Positions 54,186 through 64,000 of a stretch of 64,000 nt of DNA are shown here, piece after piece (position 1 is the first letter of the stretch; every line of letters begins with the position of its first letter). The position numbers were made by a program, and so were the translations under genes. Source of the DNA: Nepenthes gracilis. Its lineage: Eukaryota; Streptophyta; Magnoliopsida; Caryophyllales; Nepenthaceae. Under the pieces are notes generated by a model, which ran no database searches, was not told the DNA's origin, and saw nothing but the letters and a program-made list of their open reading frames with translations. Location: assembly GCA_033239525.1 (NCBI GenBank), contig BSYO01000003.1:11588001-11652000 (forward strand), written 5' to 3'.

Positions 54186-57100
54186 ATGGAAGGACTTCCT
54201 TCTGGTTATCGACCCAATGTTGGAATTTGCCTCGTTAACGCCAATAATCAGGTGCCTTATAGATATCTCTTTTTTACCAAACATTTATCTGTTATTAGTT
54301 CTTATTCTAGCTGCCAAATTTGGCAGCATAGTATTTATTTATTTGTATTGTGTCGTCCTTTTAATATAATATGCGGATCTTTTGTGTTTCTCCGTATCAA
54401 CTTTGGCGAACTATGAGTTGATTCGTTTGGCTGCATAAGGCTGCGATTTGTGATTCTTTTGAAGTTCAAATTGCCTGATCAATGAGAACTTGATTGCAAA
54501 CGCAGTAGTTTTCTCAATTTGAATCTTCTTGTTGGGGCGACTCTAATGCATTTTTTTTTTTTAATCACACTTGATTTAATTTTTCATGCTGTTGGATTAC
54601 GGTTAGATCATGGGAGTCTGTAACGCCAAACGATGCTACCGGCCTAATAATGGAGTCTGCTTCCTATTTGTCCCCCCTTTTATACTAAAAGAAGGGGTGA
54701 AGGAGAACTGTTGTCTAAAGCCCGCCTGGTTCATACTAAATTCAATTTCCATGTCTGTGACATGGAACAGAGGTTTTGCAGAGTACCTTCTACAGGAGGT
54801 CATTTCCTGAGCTTCTGTGAAATTTTTTCTACTCCCCACGCCATAAATTTGTCAGTGGTGACATGTGGGTTGAATAGTAGGAAGCTGAAACTTTGGTTAG
54901 CCAACCTCATTCAGAGGTCATCTTATTTTTCGTTGTCAAAACTTCAGGTTTATTGCTCTTTCTAAAATTTACACCATGTCCTTTACCTTTGACACAATGG
55001 TAAGTTTGGTCAAACCGCAGCATAAAGTTCAACTGGGTTCTACCGATATAAATTTCCCTATCCCCTGTACATTCAAAATTGATCATGCTGGAGATGAATA
55101 GTCGAACCTCCTAGACAGTTTGGAAAATAACTAAGAGCTCACCAAAAATGATCTGTAGTTCATTATTGACAAAATCATTCAGAAAAAATTTTAGAATTAG
55201 ATGAGGGTCAGTTTGAGTCTTGAGGAAAACAATGAAAGAAAGGGAAAGGTTTGATCTAGTGACTTAACCTAAAAGAACTGAATGTCTTTTTCTTTTCATC
55301 TCTTCATTTTACTTTTTGGAGGTCCAAATGTTGGTTTTGATGGTCAAAAGACATTGACATCTATCAAGTTAGGATGCATGATGATTACCGTTTCCTACTC
55401 AAAAGGAATATGTGCTTAAAGCCTGGAGGATGCGTGAAAGACTGTTTGAGTGATCGTTAGATGTTTAAGTGATTTAGCAATCTTACCTAGTGCACCCAAA
55501 GCAGATTTCTTTTGCCATGATAAGAACTTGAACAAAATTTGCAGCAATAGGGCAGGTTGTATGGCGTACTGTCCAGGTCTAGGACAGGATATCCCAGTCA
55601 CTATGAATCTCTATATAAAAGAGCAAGCCTAACTCTAAACCAAATGTAATATATATTTTTTTCTAAAGTAAACATGAAACTATATGCCAAACTTTATATT
55701 TTCCCTATCTGTTCATGAAGGGATGGTTGGATTCCTATGCTGCTCCCCCAAAACACACACAAAAAAAAGGCCCATTTGGTGTTCCATAATAGCATTACTT
55801 AGTTTTTCGATGACTGCGAGTTAATGTTTTGGTTGGAGTATTAGCTTAGTAAGGAACTGCATGGAAATAAAGAGATTATTCAAAAACAGGTTACGCTTGT
55901 GTCGAAGAGGAAGTCAGAATAACAGCCTTCTCCAGAGAGCTTTTCATGCTTGCCTAGTTTGCGTGATTTGATGCCAAAGAAATCTTTAGGATCTTTCAGA
56001 ACTAAAAAGCAGGGTACACTATAATGCATGCAGTGAATGGAAAGATTTTTTTTTCCAAACATTTTCCATGACCGTTGCCTACTAGTCTGGAAGGAAGTCA
56101 TATTCATCTGCAATCCCTGGGAATACCCAGATGTACTGTATTAGTTGTTTTTGCGCATAATTTTCTTCCCACTTACCCCCGAAAAAGATTTATGGATATT
56201 ATAGGGATTATTTGGTTTCTCAATTGTTTACTTTTCTATAGTTTTTAGTGCTTATTGCTTGAGGATGAAATGAAACATAACTACGAATGACATGCGTGCA
56301 GGTTTTTGTGGCTTCAAGGTTAAATGTTCCAGGAGCATGGCAGATGCCCCAGGTAATATCACTGCGCACTAGATGTGCTATATCTATCTTCAGCATTCTT
56401 TGTCAATATTTTAAAACTGACTATTTTGCATGAATTTCTCATGTAGTTCTAGTTTTCTGATCCTGTCCTAACATAGTTTTCACATGGAAATAATCCAATG
56501 GGATTGATCACAGTATGTTTTACGCTCTATACGATGCACACTGCATGCACAGTTCTGATGTCACATTGTTTTACAAAATGGTAATTTTATTATTTTTACT
56601 ACACTTGCAATTTATTTCAAGAAGTGACTGTTGTCCTTTCGTCAATGATAATAGGGGAGTATTGAAGATGGCGAAGACCCAAAGTCCGCTGCCATTAGGG
56701 AGCTGCGTGAAGAAACTGGAGTAGTGTCTGCTGATATCTTGGCTGAGGTTAGTAGAATGGCCAACAGACCACCAGTCACAAGAACACTGACAACAGGATC
56801 CCTTCGTTTCAATTAAAAAACTGATTAAATTTACATTTCCGTGGTTAGGTGGTTGCTTTTCACTGTGTCCTGAAACAAGGCTGAGAAAAGGAAAAAGGGT
56901 GGTGCATTTTAAAAGAAGCTTGTAAATCGTACCATTTACTCTAAAGCTGAACTACTCAGCCAAAGCTCTTTAAAGGAACGCAAAGTGAGAGTATTGAGAT
57001 GAACCCACTGAATTAGTTGCTCTGAATTTGGTGTGGCCTAGTTAGTCCTTCAAATGCTGTTTAACCGAAAGAAACTACTAGATCTATAATTTGGTGCAGA

Positions 57101-58778
57101 GAAAAGGCAATCTCATAAGTCAAAATATGACAGGCTTTTGACCTCAATTAGGTCTATTATCCATATTTAAATAACTGTATAAGCTTTTGTAGATTCTGTG
57201 AGAGTCATATTTATCTTATAAAAAGGGAAAAAACATAAATTAGAATCTTACCTAATGGGATTTTAACAAATGGTTAAGACTTATGGTTCTTTCCCCACTG
57301 TCATTCGTCCAAAATCCTTGGGGTGAGATTCACTTCCCTCATCTTATCATATGACTCCCCCTTTCTCATAGGTATTATTTATGTATTATTTTGTGGGGCA
57401 TGGACTCCCTGCATACCTTCTCCCTGTGCATTTGATTGCTCGGGGCCAATTAGGTAGTGAAATGTTGCTAATTGATTTTCTGTGGACTCAGGCTATTTTT
57501 CAGATCTCTAACATTCTTGTGTTGTTCTATTTAATTTTCTTTTATATTTATGTATAATGCTTTCAAACTTGCAGGTTCCAAGCTGGTTGACTTATGACTT
57601 TCCCCCTGCAGTGAAGGCTAAAGTGAATCGTTTATGGGGAGGTGAATGGCATGGGCAGGCACTGAAGTGGTCAGCATCATATCCCTTTTTTTATTCAAAA
57701 TTTTCATTGTAGCTTCTGTTGTGTCCGATCCACATGAGTAATCAGTCGCACATATATGTAATCTTTGGCTTATCCTGCCTTTTATACATCACGCATAGAA
57801 TGATGTCTGTCGTCAGTCTAGCCGGAGAATATATTTTGCTAAATTAGGAAACTCCATGTGAACCTATCATCGTGTTAGAAATATTAGGTTTGAACTTCTA
57901 CATTATCTCGTTTGTAAGATATCAGCTATTAGAAAGGAATCAGATTGGTCCTAGCCTACTGGGTAAATGAGGGTACTCGAAGCAGCCATGTTCAATATGC
58001 TGTCTGAAAGGATTGACATGTTTATTTTGCTCTGATAGCTGCCAAGGTTCTTTTATTAAGCAATTGTTCCTCAGTTTTCGGTGAGGCTTATCCTAGTTGG
58101 CTTCACTTCTTTCACATAAGACAGAAAGCCATTTATGCTAGCCTCGTTCTTTAGTAGGAGTCATTTCAGTCTTGGACGTGAAGTTGTTGGTTTGTTCAAT
58201 TTGCATAATTGGATTGCACTTCTCCAAACCTAATGTGGGTTATGTTGATACTAAAGAGAATCCAAGTGCACAAAGCTCCCTTTATATCTAAGGTTTGAAA
58301 AGGGGTTGAACCACCTATGTTTATTATTCGCTGCCTTCCATCACATTATGCAAGAGGTCATTTCTACAAATAAAACCCATAACTTCTATGTCACACAAAA
58401 GACAGCTCTACCCTTTGGGTTGTATTGAATTTGTTCACTTGTAGATGTTGATTTGTGAAATTGCTAGAACCACTAAAAAGCTTACTAAACTTTGAACTTG
58501 GACAGGTTCCTTATGAGATTCACATCAGATGACAGTGAGGTCAATTTGGCCAACGGAGGAGCAGACGCAGAATTCTCAGAGTGGAAATGGGCCAGCCCGG
58601 AAGAGGTCACCGAGCAGGTATGCTGATGAAAACCATTAATATTTGCTTGAATGCTCTGGCACTATGTTCATTGTGGTCTTTTTAATAGGCAGTGGACTAC
58701 AAAAGGCCAGTTTATGAGCAAATTATGAGAGCCTTTGAGCCTTACCTTAACACAAATGGAAGATCGACTAAATGCTGA
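54186..58778 (+). CDS. NUDT25: Nudix hydrolase, diadenosine-polyphosphate hydrolase type (six exons)
   Basis: Coding exons 54186-54251, 56302-56352, 56655-56747, 57575-57669, 58506-58617 and 58689-58778, all with GT-AG introns, give 168 residues. The start MEGLPSGYRPNVGICLVN is the usual beginning of plant Ap4A-type hydrolases. The Nudix box fits G-x5-E-x7-REUxEExGU exactly: G40, E46, R54-E55-L56, E58-E59, G61-V62. WLTYDFPPAV (74-83) and HGQALKWFLMRF (96-107) are family signatures; the latter has Leu100 where Gln is common. The family cleaves diadenosine tetra/pentaphosphates, with Mg2+ held by the Nudix glutamates. There is no transit peptide, so cytosolic, closest to Arabidopsis NUDT25 (175 residues). 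Intron 1 is long (2050 bp). No disruption is seen. Confidence 0.92.
54252..56301 (+). other. Intron 1 of the Nudix gene
   Basis: This 2050-bp intron runs from a gtgcct donor to a gcgtgcag acceptor. Open frames inside it (60-84 codons) have no recognisable motif and lie on both strands. I see no transposon ends in it. Confidence 0.75.
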
Positions 58779-59103
58779 GTCTGCAAAATGGTGAATGCTT
58801 CCGGTGTAGATCTTTCGATTTTCCAAATTCTTGACTAGCCTTGCCTGCAACGTGTTGGCTGTAAAGTCTTGCTTTTTCATTCGTCTGGTGATTAAATAGA
58901 AGTTCCTTTTTTCTTTATTTTTCTTCCTTTTCTCAAGTCACTGAAATGTTTAAGACTTAGAATTCTAACTACCGCTTGATTATCCCGAACACAGATTACC
59001 CAATTTTTGAAGTACTTTGTAATTATATCTTTTCCCCTTGGTCTGGATTCTGCAGTCTTTGTTAGGGAGTAGGCAGTGATTGCCTCTATCTGGTTTCCGA
59101 GAT

Positions 59104-59273
59104 GCCGCTTTGGGGTAAACAAAAACAAATGCTTGCTTCGAGTTTGAACAATTACATGCACAAACGTTTAAAGCCTTCTGTGATGATTGCCGCTTTGGGG
59201 TAAACAAAAACAAATGCTTGCTTCGAGTTTGAACAATTACATGCACAAACGTTTAAAGCCTTCTGTGATGATT
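59104..59273. repeat. Perfect 85-bp tandem duplication
   Basis: Two identical 85-bp copies, 59104-59188 and 59189-59273, start GCCGCTTTGGGGTAAAC and end GTGATGATT. It lies about 330 bp after the Nudix stop codon, so it may be in or just beyond the 3' UTR. The identity indicates a very recent event. Two overlapping minus frames (88 and 89 codons) are produced by the repeat. Confidence 0.95.
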
Positions 59274-59812
59274 GCATGCTCACAAGTGAGTTATTTTTGT
59301 CAGTTTACCCTGGAGCAGGCATAACCCGGGGCTTCTCAATAGTGTAAATGACACAGATAGTTACTAGTAAGTTACTTAAGCTTGACTCAGTACAGAACTC
59401 ATTGATTGATACTTTGCCTAGGAGTCCTCATTAAAATCTTAACAAGTTTTAAGAAAGATCAATAAGAGATTTTTGTATTGTGGACTTTGGAGCAAGAAAA
59501 ATTTATGTAATATGACCCTCAATTTTAGAGGTGGTTATTTTCATATTACCATAAATTAACATTGTCATTATGTTAAGTTTCATCCTTTAAGATGTTTACA
59601 AGTTTAATAAGTGGAGAATATTAGCATGATTTTTTTTTTTTTTGAAATGATTTTTTTAAAGTGTTAATTGTTTAATTTAGAGCTTCTAAAGCTAAAAACT
59701 AAGCATAAAAAATCTAGGAAGGAGTATCCGTAATATACCAATGTTTTATAATTTATAGAAAGCTAAGGCTGTGCCTATAATTAACAATAACTAATGCGCA
59801 GCGATAGTTTAA
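59274..59812. other. Intergenic stretch, nothing recognised
   Basis: AT-rich sequence downstream of the Nudix gene. No coding frame, element end or repeat of note was found beyond a T13 run near 59630. Confidence 0.4.
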
Positions 59813-60490
59813 ACACCAAACTTAAACCCTACTGCCCCAGATCTACACTAATTCAGATACGCTGTCGATTATTTCTTCAATTCCGACCTAAAAATGCGCT
59901 TTTATTCCGACCAAATCACCCTCATTGAAGAACGCCCTCGCCAAGTCTTTCCAGTTTTTTCACCTTCCTACTCATCCACCTTGCGCATGGGTTGGTAAAT
60001 CTTATCCTCTTTATCCTTCTTTTCCATTGTTCTCTTTCCTTGTGTTATTTCAATTTTCAGTTTCGCGAGGTGGTGTTTTTTTCTTTTGTGTGTGTGTGTG
60101 TATAGATGACATACCCGGTCATGAAGTACTTGAATGAAATGGGTGGATCGAGCGAAGAGCCGATTTCGAAGTAAATAGAAGCGAATCTCCAGGATTTGCT
60201 GTGGGATTATAGCAGATATTTGAGCCACCATTTGAACAATCTTTGTGCCACTGGTGAGATTGGTTTGCTCATACTAAATGTTATTTGATTTCGGGATTGA
60301 TTCGTCGACCAAATTCTAAGAAGAAGCGAAAGCATGCTAGGACGAGAATTGGGTGTCAAGAAGAGGATGCCATTGTGGAAGAAAATCTGGTGGAATGCAG
60401 ACTGAATCGAGTGAATGTGCTACCGGTCTCATTGCCGCCAATGTGATCGCACCACTGAGTCAACCACGGCATAGAAAAAGCAACCGGACA
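59813..60490 (+). other. Gene-like fragment of unknown origin
   Basis: The sequence has gene-like composition: a short start (MRFYSDQITLIEERPRQVF, 59892 on), a pyrimidine-rich tract and (GT)n ending in 'tatag' near 60105, then a frame 'TYPVMKYLNEMGGSSEEPIS' up to a stop, and a Lys/Arg-rich stretch (60300-60350). I do not recognise a family, and stops prevent one continuous ORF. It could be a decayed host exon pair or part of the gypsy element that follows. Confidence 0.25.
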
Positions 60491-60499
60491 GTGCAGCTG

Positions 60500-60920
60500 C
60501 CACAAAAATACCGAGTTTATGTCTAGCATTATATACCGAGATACTATAACATTATTATTAGTTCTATATTTTCACTAATCCCCCCTTCCCATTACAATTG
60601 TTACAATTCTGTTCCAATTTGTTTAGTTTGTTTAGCATTTGTTACACGTGGATGCCCTGTGTCCCTCCTGTTACAATTGGGCCACGTTATATACTCTACT
60701 GATGCACTGCTATGGAATTAGAGAAATATTTCCTCTTACTTCCCTCTTCTATTTCTCGTCTGCTTCTCAGCCCTTCTTCCTTCTCTGTCCCCTCTTTCTC
60801 TTCTACCTCTTTGCTGAAAACCCTCTGTCTGATTTCCCCTCCCCTTCCCAAATCTCATTTGAAATTGTGAGTGGCGCCCAGCAAGTTACAGATCAGTTAA
60901 AAGTGGACATGCATTTATAA
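60500..60920 (+). mobile_element. Probable 5' LTR end and leader of gypsy element E
   Basis: A TATA-like 'cgttatatactc' (about 60683-60694) and a CT-rich leader run up to 'atttataaca' at 60920, directly followed by TTTTGGTGCTTTCAAT, a form of the gypsy primer-site region 'TTTGGTGCTTTCA'. The left LTR boundary is not clear and no 3' partner lies in the window. Confidence 0.45.
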
Positions 60921-60936
60921 CATTTTGGTGCTTTCA

Positions 60937-62018
60937 ATGAGACAAATGGTGGAGGGTTTGATGACGCAGTATAAGGCGTATGAAGAGTCCATTGCCGGCA
61001 TCATGCAAGAGCTTAAGGAACATGCAAACCGTAACTTCACCATTTCCTTTACCACCAAACAAATCCACCACACCTTCGGTGAGTTGCAACAATCTATCAC
61101 CAAAATGCGACAATCCGTCACTCGCATCGAATGACAGACCTTAACCTCTTTGAATCCCCCTTTATTTCCCACTCCCACTTCATTCACAATTTTGACCTCA
61201 GCTCTGCCGCAACCTACAACTCAAACCCTACCCTTATTTCTGGCGCCACAACCTGATACCCAAATCTCCTCACAAATCGGTTTGCCCAAAGTCAAAATTT
61301 CCCTCTTCACAAGCGACAATACTATTGGGTGGTTATTTCAAATTGAGCGATTTTTCCTATATCATGGAACATCGCCTAACCAGAAATCGTCAGTGGTTGC
61401 GTTCTACATGACGGGTGCGGCTCTCCAGTGATACCAATGGCTACATGCAACCCATCAACTGTCCACATGGGAAGTGTTCGCTAAGGATCTCAAACTTCGC
61501 TTTTAGCCATCCTCATACCTGAATCACGAAGTTACTCTATACAAGCTTCACTAGATTACCATGGTAGCGGCTTATACCTGAAATGGTCGCCCGTTGAGAA
61601 TGAGGTCTGTGTTTTAATTGTGATGAAAATTTTACACTAGGTTATTGTTGTAGCCCACGAAAATTTTTGTGTATGTTGACTGAGGAGGAAGGAAGTGCTT
61701 GGCCTGAACTCCAAAATTTGGAGGTGGATATTAGGGAATCAGATTATATGACTGACCACACCTAGGAGACCGAACCCTTACCTCCACCACCTAAGTCCAC
61801 TCCAACCATCTCTCTCCACGCTTTAGAAGGGCACTTCGCACCTTCCACCTTACGATTGCAAGGAGTAATATTGGGCTAGCTGGCTGTTATATTAGTTGAC
61901 AGTGGCTCCGCACATAATTTCTTGTAGATACGCCTGGCCAAGTATTTTGGGCTTTCGATCGAGCCTTCTCATCACATAAATGTCACTGAAGGAAATGAGG
62001 CTTCCCTGAAATGTGATG
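60937..62018 (+). pseudogene. gag: Gypsy gag-protease pseudogene (element E)
   Basis: The frame opens at ATG 60937 (MRQMVEGLMTQYKAYEESIA) and includes the capsid region PKVKISLFTSDNTIGWLFQI and FYMTGAALQ-stop-YQWLHATHQL (about 61285-61455), clearly Retrotrans_gag. After stops and a deletion comes a retropepsin start, LVDSGSAHNFL (about 61890-61925), with the D-S-G triad intact but followed by a stop. The sequence is cut at about 62018 by unrelated AT-rich sequence. RT and integrase are absent. Confidence 0.75.
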
Positions 62019-64000
62019 TCACGAACTTGAGCCAAGCAGATCAATTAAATAATTAAATATACTTAAATTATTATCCTTATAATTTTTAAAACCCGGGTGT
62101 AACCATAAAATATACAAAACTCCATAAAATTTTATAATTTACACAGGGCTTTATTAGATAATATAAATGTAACATGCTCCACAAAATAGTCGTAAGGGGA
62201 TAACTAAATAAAGACAACGAATTATTCACATAAGAAATCGACCCAATAAATTCTTAATATATAAAACCATGGCATACGCTCAGCCAATTCCAACATCTCA
62301 GAACAAATCAGGCAAAATCTACTCATATCAATATATGGTTGATAATATCAAAGCCCAAGATATAACACTCACCAAAGGTTTACAGTGCTGTACTGAAACT
62401 CTTCCTACTACTGTGATGAAGTCAAGCCTCCACTCTGAAGAGATAAAATAGAAGAATGAACCTAATGCCCAACAAGTATCATATTAAACAAAATGAGTCC
62501 AATAAATCATAGAAAAAATTAAATGGATAAAATCCGTTTAAATAACAGAATAAGTTTAAATCACCGATAAAATGAATCCAATAGAAATTCAAGATCTAAA
62601 ATTTGAAGGTAGTCTCGTACTCAAATCAAATATCCAAATCCAAAATAAATATTCAAATCAGAAAATAGTCCTCATTGGGATATGTATATATATATATATA
62701 AACAAAATAGAAGCAATCCGGACAGGTTCTAATAGGCAAATAGTCGATTCTAAGTCCAATCTAAGTCAAAGTCCAAGTATGAGTCCGAATCCAAATCCAA
62801 GGCTCGATCAGCTTGTAATTTGGGGTAGAATCTAATACTCAAATAATCCAATAGCGTGCGGAGAAGTCAAAGTAATATCACGACAGATATTTCAAATGTC
62901 CGGATCAAAATATATAATCAAAATTGTTTGTATGAAACATACCAAACCCAATTATTGACAAAATTGACAAATCTCAAATTCAAATCCAAATCCAATACCA
63001 ATCGATGCAGAAATACAAAGAATGCATCAAATTTGAGTTTCGATTATTTAGAGACTAACTTGAGGAAGGGTTACACATAGTCCCGGTAATCTTAGGCAAA
63101 ATTAAATACAAATTAGGCCAGCATATATGGTCACCCATATACTCTATATCCATGGGTAAGGTTGCTCACTATTATTTACCACTCACGACTTTCGGTGCAA
63201 TTCTCAAATTTATTAGATATATTAGGACATCCGAATATATTATAAGGTCGAATCAAATCATCCAAATGAGAAGGGTCGCTACTTCAAGCCTCTCCTGCCA
63301 ATGGAAAGGGTTTCCAAATAACAAATATCTCCTCATGAGAGCTAACTAGAAAATCAAATATCTGAATACAAAGTAGTGATCACAACCCGGCATGTGCATG
63401 TAAATGCACGGCTTATACAAGTTTCGTGCACATTTTTGTTACACATACCGATATAAATATATACAATGTCCAATAAATTTTTTAGACTTTCAGAAAAATA
63501 ATAAATTTCTAAAATCATAAAACACATATCCAAAACCTCCAAAATTAGTTAATGAACTATACATGTATGTCCAAATTAAATAGATTGGGCAAATAAAATT
63601 ATATGCACGTTAGTAAAAATTTTAAATAGTGTCTAAAATATTTTAGATATTAAATTAGACCAAAGAGGAGGTTTACAGATACTTACCTTGACCTCATACT
63701 TTGTAGATCTGAAGAAAGGATGTCCCAAAGCATCCAAACAGCACCATTTCTCTCACTGTCAGTGCGTCCTCTCACGGCTACACCCATTTCTCTCTCTTCT
63801 ACGCGGCTTCTGCCGCACACCGCTGCCACCCACGCCGTCACCGGTCATTGGTGACCACCATCGCCGCTGACTTCGCCTCCCGTCCGGCCACCTCCTTCCC
63901 CGGTGAGCCTCTCTCTCCTCCTGAGCGAAGCCCATGCCTCACCCGCGTTCTCTCTCTCCTTTGCGTGGCTCCTCTATCGTTGCTGCTGCTCAACGCTGCC
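62019..64000. mobile_element. LTR-like AT-rich segment, runs off the window
   Basis: The sequence changes abruptly inside the protease at TGTCACGAACTTGAG (about 62020), a plausible minus-orientation gypsy LTR border. It continues as non-coding AT-rich DNA with (TA)n near 62690, then turns GC- and CT-rich from about 63740 to the window end, as in a promoter/leader. No gene is supported; the small frames carry no motif. The right end and any target duplication are outside the window. Confidence 0.4.

Noticed and set aside
54600..54965. Small ORFs within intron 1 of the Nudix gene
   Set aside because: They overlap on opposite strands, lack motifs, and lie between well-defined exons.

Overview
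The window reads as repeat-dense nuclear DNA of a flowering plant, most likely a eudicot; I cannot name the species. Evidence: split genes with GT-AG introns, a plant-type Nudix hydrolase gene, and wall-to-wall Ty3/gypsy, Ty1/copia and L1-type LINE sequence. Only one intact host gene is recognisable, a six-exon diadenosine-polyphosphate hydrolase (AtNUDT25-like) at 54186-58778. No rRNA, tRNA or CRISPR was found. Nearly all other open frames are broken retroelement genes or chance frames.

Layout. 1-4413: tail of a decayed Ty3/gypsy element (A) with a long 3' LTR that took a LINE fragment just after its TATA box. 4530-5544: 3' LTR of a Tat-type gypsy element. 7079-15530: Tat element B (+ strand), whose left LTR carries a nested solo LTR (G1, 7870-11240, TSD ATCAA). 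16888-43690: Tat element C (- strand, TSD ATCTT), blown up by nested insertions: an L1 LINE (17041-22218, 13-bp TSD) holding a solo LTR (H1, 18634-21841, TSD CTCCC); a minus-strand LINE-like block (22947-25812); a second solo LTR of the same family, inverted (H2, 26084-29243, TSD CAAAC); and a gypsy solo LTR F (31970-40097, TSD A[C/T]GTC). F is itself split by a copia element K (32511-38111, TSD TTCTT), whose left half is replaced by a minus-strand G-family LTR (G2) and a LINE ORF1 fragment. 44119-53034: Tat element D (- strand), two 901-bp LTRs, TSD AGGAA. 53035-59800: the gene island. 60500-62018: decayed gypsy gag-protease. 62019-64000: another LTR-like segment leaving the window.

How the parts relate. 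The three Tat elements B, C and D share one architecture: a gag start reading MVNT[RK][AT]Q in the sense direction, little or no pol, and an antisense ORF with a Transposase_28-like motif (GF[IV][ST][IV]YExHxxxG). In C and D this antisense gene has its own promoter module (TGACGT site, then TATTTAA about 80 bp before the ATG), and D appears to carry the unit twice. A palindrome of two facing W-boxes (GGTCAA-N4-9-TTGACC) recurs in at least five unrelated element families, including gypsy, copia and a LINE-like block. LTR families G and H carry a hairpin at an equivalent place with compensatory base changes. These are the window's best candidates for undescribed biology.
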